A stretch of 64,000 nt of DNA. Origin: Lunularia cruciata. Taxonomy: Eukaryota; Streptophyta; Marchantiopsida; Lunulariales; Lunulariaceae. The translations under genes and the position numbers were made by a program. Positions 36,717 to 49,702 of this stretch are shown here, piece by piece; positions within the stretch are counted from its first letter, which is position 1; each line of letters begins with the position of its first letter. The stretch spans positions 43,748,243 through 43,812,242 of the forward strand of contig OX419761.1 of NCBI GenBank assembly GCA_948567375.1, given 5' to 3'. Below the pieces are notes generated by a model that saw only the letters and a list, made by a program, of their open reading frames with translations, had not been told where the DNA came from and did not search any database.

Positions 36717-37139
36717 TGTAACAATATGGAGTTTAGTGAAGAAGTTAGTCGGGCTTACGAAGTAGAGAATAAGCCAAAATAGCCTAGAATATTCTAGAAG
36801 CATCTAAGAAGCTTCTTAGGAAGCTTCCCAACTAGTTAACTTGCGCCCTAAGCAGGTAGCTTCTAGAAGGAAGCTTCTAGAAGCTTCTAACTAGCTTAGC
36901 TTGCACGCCAAGTAGGCGGCTTCTAGAAGGAAGCTTCTTGAGAAGCTTCCTAGTTAACTTGGCTTGCACTCTAAGAAAGCGGCTCAAGGAAGCTTCTTGA
37001 GAAGCTTCAAAGGTCTTGTATGCTACCTATAAATACCAAGGCCGAAGCTCATGCTAGGCATTCGGAGTTTTCCCTCATTCAAGTGTCCCAATGTGAATTT
37101 CCATTCTCCTATTTCTCTCCTCGGTTTCGGTCTTTTACA
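36717..37139 (+). mobile_element. Solo LTR of the E1 family (423 bp, expanded)
   Basis: Starts TGTAAC and ends TTTTACA, flanked by CAAAT on both sides (36712-36716 and 37140-37144), the mark of one insertion followed by LTR-LTR recombination. It is 63 bp longer than the E1 LTRs because a block near 36,901-36,963 repeats the gcttctagaaggaagcttct-type module. It keeps the perfect four-unit heat-shock-like array at 36870-36887 and the TATA box at 37028-37035. Several substitutions make it older than E1. Confidence 0.95.
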
Positions 37140-37144
37140 CAAAT

Positions 37145-40100
37145 GCTTGATAGCATGGAGAAAGACCCATTGCTGCATAACTAGATCTAATTATGTGCAT
37201 GCCACACCAAATACAAATAATCCATGGTGGGTAGTGATCTTGAAAATGTGTCATAGGGCCTTGAATTTTTCCAATCATACTCCTTGCACCATACAACAAT
37301 ACATTTCTTTCTCCATGTGTCTAAATGACAAACATCAAGAAATTGCTTGAGCACTTTAAGCATATTTTCACCTATATGTCCTTCAACTAGTGGAATTCCA
37401 ATCAAATGAAAGTTGAGCAACACATCTTTCTATTCAAAACATATACAAACATCCAAGTAAGACATGCCTTGATGAATTGAACCATCTAATGCAATGGAGC
37501 AAGCCCACACTTATTGTATTGCATCCAACAAGATATGAAGTGCATTTGCATATACAACAAGAGTATAGTTAGAAGCAATAATATCACTACAACCTCCATA
37601 CATTGACATACCAACTCTGATTAAGTACAATCCATCAAACAAATTGCCATGAAAAAGCATGTACATATCCAAAAAATTTGATGCAAAGCTCAAAGTACCA
37701 ATGAGTCTTGATGACAATTTTGTACATATCATGTTGGCCAACTTCACCATTTCCTAAACTTGGCTACTCCAATTTCTTGAAAAATTTCAAGTCACAGTCA
37801 TGAGACACACTTTCAACATTGTTGAGATGGAATAAAAGCTCTATAACTACCACCTCAAAAATTGGTGCATTAATGAGAATGTAAACAGGCTCTTCAATTT
37901 CAGCATGAGCATCTAGGTTATTCAAAAAAGCAATTGGTATGCTCTTGAAATATTTCTTTTCTCCTCCTTTGTATCAAGCTTTTGATACTCTACCCAATTA
38001 CCTATATGAGTTGTACATAGATGACTTTTGTATCCATCTACTCAAAATGTTGAAAAATATTTGATATTCTTTGTACAAGATCTCTTTCTTTCAATCATAC
38101 CTTCTTGACCCAAATGGTACAAAAAGGACACACCACACTCACCACACTCAAACATTTTGGATCACACACAATTACTTTTAAACCATAGGTGAGTCCATGA
38201 GAAGGTAAGTAGTTGCTGGTGGCCTTAGCCTTTGGCATAGTGGATGTCAAGACAAAACAAAACATAACAAACACAATGAATGTTGTTTGATAGGAGATGC
38301 AAAAATACAAGTGAAGTTGAAAAGTGGAATTTATGCAGCAAATTGTAAGAAAACAACAAATGTGATTTATGGTGCCGTAGTTGACCTAAAGAACAACCAT
38401 TTACATAGCAAAACCTATTGCGGCTAACCTAAAGAATTGCAATTTATATAGCAAAACATAATGGTATTTGCGGGTGTAAACAAAGATTGTTTGTGGTATT
38501 TTTGAGGTTGCATACATCAAACCCACAATTAAGGAGTCATGCTTATTACCACATCCCTTGCATCACTTGAAGACATGATGGGAGTCTTTCTTTACACGAC
38601 CATCTCTTCCACTTTTTCTTTTGAGGATTCAAATCTCTTCCCATGCTTCTTATACAAAAGACCCTCTTTCTCCTCAAATACTCTCCCCAACAATTGCATG
38701 ACATTGCACCTCATTGTAGAGTGAATGCATTGGTAAGATTTCTTCCATATTCACTACATTCTATTCAAATAATATCTTGGATGTCTTTTTTATGCTCTTG
38801 GATCCACCTACTCAAAACAAACCTTATCTTGGGATGTTTATGCTCTCAAGATAGAGTTTTTTTCTCATTCCTTTTTCTCTCTACATAGAGTTAGTTTTGA
38901 CTTAGATATCCTTCTCATTTGCCTCTAATGAAAAAGTCTAATTATAGCTCTTTCTACATCAATACCATTCTCATCAAATTCCCATCTGCCTCATCATGAA
39001 CCCATCCAACTTTAAGGAGAAAGATAAAGCTTAACTATAATTTTTACTCATGAGTATGAAATAATTGATTCTATCCCTCTTTGGATCACCTATAAGGTCA
39101 CCATTGTTGCCTTTAGGTACAAAAAGACATTGGGACTAATTGCCTTTCAATAATGCTCAAACAATGAGAAAACAAAAATTGGCTCTCTTTCTTCCTCAAG
39201 TAATTCATCAACCCTCATCAAAGACTGATTGAAGTCTCCCTTCAAGTTCAGTCTTCTATTAACATCATAGTTATGTTCTGGAATGTAGTTAATTGTCATC
39301 TTTCTTCACAACTTCCCCTTAACTTTCATTATTGTCAAAGCAAGCCTTGCTAGCCTCTTCTTAGAGGCCAATAAGACTAGTAGGATAAATTGATGGGACT
39401 AAAGGAATTCATGACCATTGAAGTTCACATTCCATACATATCTTTTTTTCAAGTTTAAAATGGTTACTCTTTATTTTTTTATGGTTGTGTTTATCACACC
39501 AAGTGCAAGTGTGCTTGTAGATCTTCATATATGGCATATATAGTTTATAATATACTTTAGGTGGACTTCACTATAATTTAATATAGTTCATAATGTTGTC
39601 AATGAAAAGTGACACAAAACATGTGATTGGAGCTTTAGTGGAGAGTGGAAGAATTAGTTCACCTAATGAAGTGAAAACCAAGTAAAATAATATACTCCAA
39701 AGAAAAAGTAAAAGAAATAAAAAGCACCAAGAAGTTTGGTTTGCTAGATGGGGAGGAAGTGTACTAGACAAGATGAGAACTTATAATATTGCATGTTTAT
39801 GAAGATCCAATGTTTAAGCACCAAGAAGTTTGGTTTGGTAGATGGGGAGGAAGGTGCTAGAAAAGATGAGACTATTGGATGTTTATGAAGATCTAATGTT
39901 TACAAGTATTGTAAAATGATTATTATTCTTTATTTGGAATTTGAGGTAAGCATGGTTAGCAAAAACACCCTAGTTACTTCATCTTTTGTGTGTCTATGAA
40001 GATCTAATGCATGCAAGCATGATAAAGTGGTTGAGATTTTTAGTCAAAAATATGAAGATCTAATGCATGCAAGCATGGTAAAGTGATTGACATTCTTTGT

Positions 40101-43100
40101 CAAAAATATAAGGACAACATGGTTAGTTAGATAATCATAGTTCCTCTCCCTATAAAGTGATTGGGATTCTTTGTCAAAGCTATGAGGTTAACATGGTTAG
40201 TGAGATAACCACAATTCCTCTCCTCTATGACTAACCTCATTTTGCCTCCCAAAAGAAAATCAAACTGGTAATAAGGTACACAAAAATATCTAATGCAAAG
40301 GTACAAAATCATTAGAAGATAACCATAATACATAATATTACTTCTTATCCTTAGACCACAAGGATCCAAAAATAATATTCATTACTTGAGTATCAATCTT
40401 GAGTTTTCCCATATCTCACATATTAATGTTATGCTTAATAATTTAAAACTATCGTGAATCCTTAATCAACTATTTGTGGCTTAAGTGCTTTTTCACCATC
40501 TAGAAATCAAGGTTCCCATGTTTAGACTTATTCTTATATTCAGGTCCCCCCATGAGTAGTCCAAGTACTTCTTAAGTGTTTTATGCATTCCCTTTGTGCA
40601 ATGCTTGCGTCTCAATCAATCTAGTAAACATAAAATACATATCGTATTAATTTTGTAGCTAGTTTATGCTCTTCCGTGTATGAAATTTACTTCATATGTG
40701 GACTATTTATACTATTTTATTGTTGTGGCTAATCTATATTATCCCATGTATGAACTTGAATTTGTTTATGGACTATTTGATGCTTATAATTTCAACATAT
40801 TGGGTAAGATGCCCCATGTTTGCAGGTCTTTAAAAACTCATAGTAAAAAAATACAAACTATGTTTTAAAAGAAAAACACTAATATGTACTCTTTGAATAT
40901 GAACTTGACTTCATATGCAGATTATTTGATGCAAATTTTTTTGACATATTGCATAGGCTGGCTCATCTTTGTAGAATTCATACAAGAATGAAAATTCTAA
41001 GAGGAAATAGGATATACCTAAAGCTATTTGAATTTAATATTTTGGGTGAAAATTTTGACATTTATCATTTGCTCAAATGTCAAGCAATATCAACATTTGT
41101 TTACATTTGACATCTAACAAAATGGGAGACTTGCACAATCAGTCCAACAAAACATAGGAAATGTAGAAAAGGATTCATTATTTATGTCAATGCATTTTCC
41201 AATGATATTTTAAATATCAAAAAGTTGCACTTGGAGTTTCATTCTTTGTTAAGGTCTTGTTGATGCTCTAGGTATTCCTCAATGAAGGGATCTTTACACT
41301 TGATTGCTTGAAGTTCCAATTCTTACAACTTGTCAAACATCACAACCAAGATTTTATGATCTAGATTCCTGGCTATAATGTAGATAGTCATATATCTTGG
41401 TGATGTGGATAAGGTTTTTTGATTTCATAGATTTACATTGCACACTATTGAGCTATATCATGATTGTGTACTTTTTCATGCCATGCTTATGCAAGCAATG
41501 CTATCTAGGTAAAATCTTGTAAGTGGGAGTTTTTTTAACTTTTGTTTATTGGCTAAGCCTTTCCAAAATTGAGTGCTTGCTTGTCTTTGCAAAAAGCAGA
41601 TCCAACCAAATATGCCAAAATCTCTTGCAAGTAGACATTTACTATTGTATGTACAAACAAAATGATAAGGTGTACTGTCTATGTTTTTAGTTTATGCACT
41701 TGATGGCATCATCCTTGAAGCTAATGCCACCCATGGCAGGATCCAAGTAGGCTACTAAGAGAAAAACATAGTCATTGGACATGAAAAATATTTTCTTCTT
41801 GATCACATTGAAAACCAATGACTTCTATGTTTTGTAGATGTTGGACATTAGCCATATATTTTGTAGCTAACAAATCATATTTAACATTATGTTGTATTAT
41901 AAAGTTAGGTGGAATTTTGCACCCTTTGACTACTTGATAAGACTGATGATTGGTTGTAGGATTTTAACCAAACTTTCTACTTTTGCCTAAATGCTTGTTT
42001 TCAATCTTGTTTTGCAATTTTTGGGAGAATGTTCTTGACAATATTAGAGAGTTCCTAGAAGGTCTCTTTGTTACCAAAACAAGGACTTAAAGCAATCATA
42101 TGTTGAGCTAAACCTAGAGCTCACAACAGGTGCAAGGCATTGAGTCCCTTCCTTGAGTGTCACTTTTTGCTTTGCATTGTTCCAAGGTCAACTTGTTTAA
42201 TTTGTTGAATGACTATAAATACCAAGACACATTAAAGCACTTCAAAAAATGCCATTATTTGCATCTAAGTACACAACAAAAATGAGTAGTTGAAGCCTAG
42301 ATGCATCACTAAGAGAGTTTGTTCTTACCTTCAAGATGTCACCACATACAAGATCTAGCTCATGAGCAAAGCAATGAAACCTAGTATCTTATTGGATCCA
42401 AGCTGCTCAATGAGCGGTTGTAGCTCTTGTAGTTGTAGTCATAGCCATTTGGCCAACATGCACTAAGATTTCCTTGTATGATTTTAAGATAACATTGATA
42501 CCGTATAGACCCGTCTTTGCCTTGGCTTGACCAGCCATTCCATGTGAATGTGAATCATTTCTTGTTAGTGAGCTCCTCAAAGGTGGTTACTTTCAGTTTG
42601 GTAGCGTACTCAAGAAGCTTGGTCATGATAAAAGTGTTTCAACTAGGGCCCTAATAGTTAGGGTGCAAACAAAGTTGAGGAAGTGGCTATGTATGCAAAG
42701 TTGAGGAAGGGGCTATTGAGAACAACAAAGGAAATACCATAACCAATGATTAGTTGAGCAATCAGAAGATCTGCCATGGGCAAAAAAGTTGACAATTTTA
42801 ACAAGCTATCAACTTTTTGTTGTTTTAAAGACAAGCTTGTTGAGTCTTTTGACAACGCTCAATTGCAGTCTAAGAGAAAACATCGCGGAGTTGATCGTCA
42901 ACTGTAAAGAAGTTGATCAGATGCTTATGCATATCTTCAAGTGTGCAAGGACTGACTGCACGTTTTTCCGCATGCTTTTCGACATACTTTGCACTTAGCC
43001 TTTTCAAGAGAATACACCTTGTTTCATCTAGTGAAAGTGAAACCAAATAGGATGCATGGGTTTCTTTGCCTTGACACTAATGGAAAAGTTGCGCACCGAA

Positions 43101-43185
43101 TCGGATGGCAGAATGTCGTCGCTTCTTGTTAGAACGAGTAATATTGTGTTATTGGCATGTGAATGGTCACGAGGCTAAGCAACAC
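37145..43185. other. AT-rich gene-free block with local duplications
   Basis: No gene recognised. A duplicated segment (gcaccaagaagtttggttt, then gatggggaggaag) occurs at about 39,722-39,895, and an imperfect short tandem (gaagatctaatgcatgcaagc and attctttgtcaaa) at about 39,990-40,230. A copy of the 34.5-kb repeat lies near 38,195-38,360. The remaining sequence gives only short frames. Confidence 0.5.
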
Positions 43186-43583
43186 GGGGGTTTCAGATTT
43201 AGATTTTGCGAGCCCCGTAGATAGCAGTTAAAGTTTTTACGGATGCTTACTGGTGAAATGCTGGAATTTGTAAAAAATTTAGGGTATCTAAAATCGTGAC
43301 CCGTAAAAATTTACGGGTTTATGAACGTTCCATTAACTTTTATGAAGGCATTCATGATGAAGGTATTTTCTTGTACAAATGTATGTACCTACGACATTTC
43401 ATTTTCCCTTGACAAGCATAAACCCAGTACCAAATTGCCAGATTGCCAGAAATCCAGGTCGCTGTGTATAAACTGGCAATTTTAAGAACTGAGGCTTTTA
43501 TCACCCACAAATTTTTTTTCCGAATCTTACGGGTAAAACTCCATCACCCATAAAAATCAGTCAAGTTGAAATCTGAAACCCCC
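43186..43583. mobile_element. Candidate MITE with 15-bp terminal inverted repeats
   Basis: Left end gggggtttcagattt (43186-43200) is the exact inverse of the right end aaatctgaaaccccc (43569-43583), 398 bp in all. The interior has further inverted text (cccgtaaaaatttacggg near 43,300 and cttacgggtaaaa near 43,530) and no coding frame. No matching target duplication was found at the flanks, so superfamily and even mobility are unproven. Confidence 0.5.
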
Positions 43584-44396
43584 ACCGTACCATCATCATC
43601 ATCATTTAGAATCAAAGCATAAAGAAAACACATAAAGCTAGAAGAAGCCACGGTGAATCGCTCGATGCTTGGTGACTACTTTGATATGAAGTTTCTGCAC
43701 TTTAAATTGCAAATAGACTCACAGTTGGAGTTGCAAGTAAAGGATGCTGGAGGCAAGGTTTGTGGAAGGGTTGCACTTACTTGTTCTAGATCATCACACT
43801 ATTGCTTAGAAAATGTCATAAATGCAAGAATTGTCAAAGTCTGGTCTTTAGAGAAAAAGGACACTTCCGACATTTGTCATGCATGTGACAACGTCAATGT
43901 CAATGGACATTTATTCAAGAAATGCAGCTCTAGATAGATATATCCGAAACATTCTTGCAACTTACTCCGAACTGGCTATGAAGCGCATTGTGATTACTCT
44001 GGATGATTTTCGAGGCCATATACGATAAAATAGAGATGCCTTAATTTTTCTACTCAAATTAGAGACCATTCCGCCGCTTCATTTTCTCTCGTATATTTAC
44101 TCCAAGAGCAAAGTAGAGATTATAAGTTCAGAATCCGAGAGATAAAAGTGAGTACATACGCTCTAGAAAATCTCATCTCTAAAAAGTCTTACTTTGTTGC
44201 TGTAGAGAACTTGTAAATAACTTCTGCTTTGAAAATTAACACAGCTTACCTTATGAGAAAAAAAGTTTCGCTCTGTTTTCTAACAGAAGAAACATACATC
44301 TATATGCTATACCGGTCTTAATAGATCTAGAGGCTTGAGGACCTTGGTTCTTCCAACTAAGCGGGTTTCTGTCTGAATCCGTCAGCAGTTAATCTG
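43584..44396. other. No clear gene; one weak open frame (43,665-43,937)
   Basis: A plus-strand frame of about 90 codons from ATG 43665 ends at 43937. It contains a Cys/His cluster (CHACDNVNVNGHLFKKC) vaguely like a zinc knuckle. I do not recognise the product. It has no partner exon or family support, so it may be a chance frame or a relic. Confidence 0.15.
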
Positions 44397-45180
44397 ACAG
44401 CGCTCGAAAACACACCATTCTGTCTTCTCGCATTGTATATATTGTATTATGTGATACACCTTACTGTTTCGTACGCGAGACCACACGGATATCATCCACT
44501 CGGTACTTGCTTCTTCCTCACAGGAGGTCGTCCAAACAACCTCTGTCTTTCTTGCGCACCAGTCTGATGTTCTCTCGGTGCTCTTCCTGCACTTATCAAT
44601 GTTCTTCCTCTGCCTTCATCTTTTTGCTTTTGTTATATTCATCATTTACAAATTGCAGTTTTGTTTATATGAGGTCGGTCTTTCACTCTTCTGCCTCTAC
44701 TTTTCTAGTCAATGTCATATCGTGATTCTGTTTATGTTTCCTTCTCACTCCAATGTTACGTTCTAATCGATGTGCAAACTGTTCATGTTTCATTCTCATT
44801 GCCCCTTTACTAATCGATGTCTTTTCAGGTATTGTTCAGGCATTCGTCTCGTATCTTTCCTCTGCTCATGCTTCCAATTCTGCATCTTTTATGAGTATTC
44901 TCTTTACATTCTTTTCCTTCTCTCAAGACATAATTTATTCCTTATGCCCTCTAGTTTCTCTCCAAACCCTGCTAGTATTATTCGCTCGGAGAATTCCTGA
45001 GCGGGAGGTTTGCCTTGACATTCACGAACTTTCGATCAGAAGCTCAGTACGACGGGTACTCGCATTTGCCCGACTACTTGGGCACTTTCTGAGATTCAGA
45101 TGAAGTAGAGTGTGCTTCCATGCAGGTTTATTATAACATTTTAATTGTTTTATTTTAGTTTTGAAAACTCTAAAGTTTTG

Positions 45181-45244
<64 letters not shown>

Positions 45245-45680
45245 TAAAATCCAATTCTATCACATTTCCGTCCAGCCCAACCATAATGCACTAGTGTCAT
45301 GCTTTTATATTCGTTCACTAGTGTTATGCTCTTTTATATTTGTTGAATACTTTCCCCTTTGCGAATGCAGCTTCTTACTCGCTCGATATATGGTTTTCTC
45401 CGCTTTCACTTTCGGAGGTATCAAGGACCTTCTTCTTTCCTTGTCGGGAAGGCTCACTTCCTTTTCTCAACGATGTACGCCTTTTCAGTATAGATGTTGC
45501 TCATAGAATGTATCAATTTTCGTTTCAGCTTTTCAACCATTTGCGCTTCATATTTACTTGCTTACATCACCTTCCCTTCAGTTTCATCCGGTTCTTGCTT
45601 TCTTGTATTTCGCTGCTTCAATATGTATATTCTCAATTCAACGCTGCACACCCCCTAGGAGAGTGTGCATTTGTGTGTCC
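44397..45680 (+). repeat. Dispersed repeat family R1, most complete copy
   Basis: The left half (44,397-about 45,110) starts acagcgctcgaaaac and matches the minus-strand copy 11,388-10,545 throughout, including ggtttgccttgacattcac and atttgcccgactacttgggcac. The right half (about 45,290-45,680) matches 33,780-34,232. A TA microsatellite separates them. Together this gives an element of about 1.2-1.3 kb without coding capacity, so a non-autonomous transposon is likely. Confidence 0.5.
45185..45241. repeat. (TA)n microsatellite
   Basis: About 57 bp of uninterrupted TA dinucleotide between the two halves of the R1 copy. Confidence 0.98.
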
Positions 45681-46114
45681 ACTTTATTGCTTGCTTTCAC
45701 AGTTGACAGTTGACGACTGGCATGCAAGACTTCTGACGAACAAGTCCAGAGCTTGTTCCAATTGTCGATATCCTGCTCATCTGATTCGAAATCTCAACTG
45801 CTAGTTCTAATAATTTATCAATCTGCAAGGATGGTGTTAAGAGTGATGTATTCTGTCTTACCATCATGCAGTCACGCTAATATATTCAGATCCATCCTTC
45901 CCGCTATCGCAGTCTGTCTAATGCATGCATCGTAAGAGATATAGATGTTTCGGGCTTCGGGGAAGTGAACCGGAAGCCAAGACCAAATTTGACCTGATCT
46001 CCTTACGCGATGCATTTCCACAACTCCACGTCGATAAATGCACCCATGGAAAAATACAGCATCCACCTATACTGAAGTGTATAATACTCAATGTGAGAGA
46101 GAAAGGTTAGATAA

Positions 46115-46278
46115 TGTCAAAACTGAGTTCTGCAGAGCAGAATAGATAATGAGTTAGACCCCACAGAGGTATACATTGAGTCACACCTTTCACCTTAATG
46201 GTGATGAGATGTGTGATTGGCTAGTATCAGTCTAGTGATTTATAACTTCGCAGTTTATATCATATCTCTGTTCTGACA
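46115..46278 (-). repeat. E0 (Ty1/copia) 3' LTR, 164 bp
   Basis: On the minus strand it starts TGTCAGAACAGAG right after a polypurine tract (cttaaggaggag) and ends AGTTTTGACA, a TGTCA/TGACA inverted pair. A TATA-like tataaatc lies inside. The partner 5' LTR was not found in the window. Confidence 0.7.
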
Positions 46279-48143
46279 CTCCTCCTTAAGTGAGACGTCA
46301 CCACTGATATACTATACATCTCCTCCTAGCGCACCTATTAGCGAAAGGTGATCGGCGAGCTTTGGCCCATAAACGGCCTTGGTAAGGATATCAACCCACA
46401 TTTGGCTGCTAGGACAGAAGCTAAAACCAAGTGTGCCATCTGCAACAAGTTGCTTTATAAAATGATAACGCATGGCAATGCGTTTAGTTCTAGTGTGATA
46501 TTTCATCGTGTCCAATATAGTAAGCGAACTTTGATTATCACAGTGAATGTGAGGTAAACTTGGTGTCGTAAACTTGACGCTCTCCAGCCATTGACATAGC
46601 CTAACAACCTCAGAAGCTGTGGTAGCCACGGCCACATATTCAGCTTCAGTACTTGACAAAGTTGTAGTTTTCTGATGAGTGCTGCCCCAGCTGATTGCTC
46701 CACCACAAAATAAGAAACAGAAATAGGAAGTTGAGTGCCTCTAGTCCACCTCGCCAGCCCAGTCAGAGTCACTAAAACCAGAAAGTGATCGGGTCCGGTT
46801 GACAATGATAGTGCAAGCAATAACAAGCAATAACAGTACCTTTAACATACCTTAATGTATGTTTGATAGCCTGAATGCATTTCTTGCCCTGGTTAGCCAT
46901 GAACTGAGCTAACACATTGGTAGTTAAAGATAAGTCCTGCATGGTGCTAGTTGAGCCCCAAAGGAGGAATCCAACAACATTTGGGTAAGGAAACTCAGCA
47001 CGTTCAGCCTTTTCCTCATCAGTAGAGGGGCAGTCTCCTAAAGACAGATACACACCTGGTGACAGAGGACCATTTGACATCAGAAAAGCCATATTGAGTG
47101 AGGATTTGAAGAAAGTAATGTCTTTGTGATAGACGGATCCACTCTTCCTGACGAACTCGGGTAATTTGTAGGCTCCAACAGTGATGAACTTCACCAAAAT
47201 TGGTCATTGCAAAATGGCTACAAAGTTGGGTTTTGATTTCAGCCAGGAACAAAAAATTACGGCACTCAATTAGTGTATCATCAATGTAAAGTGCCAATAT
47301 TGCCACGTCAGATCCACGCAAGTGGTAGTAGACATTACTGGCAACACTTAACTTGAGAAATTCCATGTTGAGTAAGTAAGCACTAATCACATGGTATCAT
47401 TCTTGGGGTGATTGCTTAAGGCCATAAAGGCACTTTTTAAGTTGGCAACTATTGTTTCCAAGCATCGTTGTTATTCCTTCAAGGATATTCATATAGATCT
47501 CATCTAGAGTACCATGAAGGAACGCTGTCTTGATGTCCATTTGGTGGGCATGAAAATCATATTTTGCAGAGATGGCTAAGATTAGCCGGATTAATTGAAT
47601 ACAAACAATTGGGGAAAACATACATATATATATAAAATCTAACCCATATTGTGGTGTCGAGCCCCATGCCACCAATCAGGCTTTGTACCGGTCTATGGAC
47701 CCATCGGGCTTTTGTTTCAGTTTGAAGAACCACTTACAAGTGATGGGTCAAAGATTCCAAGGGAGGATAGTATACTCTCAAGTCTCTTTTTGATCATGTG
47801 ATGTCAGCTCATCAGCTATGGCATACTGCCACTCAATGGATTGAGGAGACCAAAGAGCTTGCAAGTATGTATTTGGCTCTAATGAGATTTTTGATAAAAC
47901 AACCATGAAAGCATATTTCTTGGGTGCATTGATCTTAGGGATTAGCACAATTCTATCATAATTCTCCTCTTGAGGCAAAGGAGGTGGAACTCCTTTTTTT
48001 GTGCGGGCAGATCGTCTAAGAACCATCTAAGAACCAATGGTGGGTATGGAGTGGGCTGAGGTATATCATCAACTTCATCTATCTAAGTTCTTAGATAAGT
48101 TCACTAGTTCTTAGATATATCATCTAAGAACGAGTGGTGGGTC
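46279..48143 (-). pseudogene. E0 Ty1/copia pol remnant: reverse transcriptase and RNase H
   Basis: Minus-strand frames broken by stops and shifts. In order they carry the pre-RT segment (VLRRSARTKKGVPPPL), RT (MDIKTAFLHGTLDEIYM; CLYGLKQSPQE; catalytic LYIDD at 47288-47277) and RNase H near the C terminus (MSSTEAEYVAV, HCDNQSS, HTRTKRIAMRYHFIK). This order is Ty1/copia. The element is dead through in-frame stops (for example after the RT start near 47,676 and at about 47,396) and was split by insertion of E2 at 48143/48144. Confidence 0.9.
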
Positions 48144-48842
48144 TGTAACACCCATTTGTGCATGTGTGTGGTATTGTGATATTTAGCTTGGTATTACAAG
48201 TACTTAAGAGATATTATTTATATAGAGATAAAGGATGGTTCTATATTAGTCATGGTTAGCTAAAGTTAGTCATGGTTAGCTAAAGTTAGTCATAGCTAAG
48301 ATAGATGGGACCTTACTTTAGAGGAAGTAGAAAAGATGAGCACCACTATTTTGGATTTTAGTGTGTTGACTTGGTATTATTCCTAGGTGTTTGGCTTTGG
48401 AGAAAGAGTTGAGAACTCTTGGGCCCGCAAGCCTTTTTGTTTTGGATTCTTCTTTAGTCCAAGGATAGCCCATGTGAAGGAATCCTTGCTTTAGTGGTTG
48501 GGTCAAGATAAGGGGAATATGCCCATGTGAATGGATATTCCTTTCTACTTTTTGACTTTACTTGACTTTTAGTCTAGTAACTTGAGTTACTACGGTAATT
48601 AGTAACTTTGGTACGTAACTATTTCACAAGTATATAAACAAGGGGTGAGGAGGTACTTATCATCCTTTCATTTGCAACTATCTCTCTCTCATTGAGTTCT
48701 CTAGTGAGCAATGTCTTGAGTCTTGGAGTGTTAGCCTTGGAGGAGTATGATGGAGTTGGGGTTCCTTGCCTTCTTAGTCCATGGTGCGCTACCATAATAG
48801 TCATCAGAGGTTCATCCTGAGTGAGAGACAGGCCGGCTCACA
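48144..48842 (+). repeat. E2 5' LTR (699 bp)
   Basis: Contains a TATA box TATATAAA at 48631-48638 and a 20-bp internal tandem (gttagctaaagttagtcatg) near 48,250-48,290 absent from the 3' LTR. Confidence 0.95.
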
Positions 48843-48851
48843 TTTTTGATT

Positions 48852-48863
48852 CCGTTGCCGGGA
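48852..48863 (+). other. E2 primer-binding site, tRNA-Asp-like
   Basis: CCGTTGCCGGGA about ten bases after the LTR matches the core of the primer site complementary to plant tRNA-Asp used by many Ty3 elements. The outermost bases (tgatt) deviate. Confidence 0.55.
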
Positions 48864-49702
48864 CCTCTCTAGAAGGCAAGCTAATGTTCCGCGTCCAATT
48901 CTACATTAGGCAGAAGGAGGCTATGAGAGCTCACTTGGAGAGAACATTAGGAGAGGAGAGGGCTGAACTTATGTTAGAGAACCAAGATCCATTTTTATAC
49001 CCTGTAGTTCATTATGATGTCTTTGAGGTGATTTTGTACATCTTGTACACATGAGAGGAATTGGAGAGATTGTGTGAGGTGGATTGCAGATTTTGGGGAT
49101 TAAGGTGATTTTGGGCAAAATCTCAAGTTTGAGATCTGGACTTGAGATTTCTACACATAATAGCTTGGGTTATCTTTCAGTTATCACACTTGAAATTATT
49201 GAGAGAGCTTCTATGCACACTGGGCTAGAATTTTTGAAAGTTGATAGGGTAAAGTGCTCCCGCAACTGCATGCTCTCTGGAAAATTGTACAGAGTCTGCC
49301 ATTTCTTCAATTTTCAGTGAATTGTCCTGAAAATTTCCAAGAAAATTTAGTGCATTGTATCCTACCTGCTACCACAAAAATTAAAGAGAGATCGTTTTTG
49401 CGCAGGGCGTTATGAGTTTTTGAAGTGAGTGGGGTGGTTTTCAGACCAAATCTGAAATATGGGTGCTGAATAGAAAGGTGTCTAGGCCAAATGGCTCAAT
49501 GAAAAGATCTGAAATTTTGCAGGGAGGGACGCCCTGGAGTTGTGATCAAGTGTGGAAAATTTCAGAGGACTGTGACATATTGGTCGGGAGATTTGAGTGA
49601 CATTGTGAGGAAGGGTCAATTCTGCAGAGTGGAGATCTCATGCATGAGAAGTTTGAGATCAACAAAAAGCATGTTTGAGTGTTTAGATTCATCTTGGGGA
49701 AC

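Noticed and set aside
45185-45241. TA repeat as a functional origin or attachment site
   Set aside because: A plain dinucleotide microsatellite; no other supporting structure.
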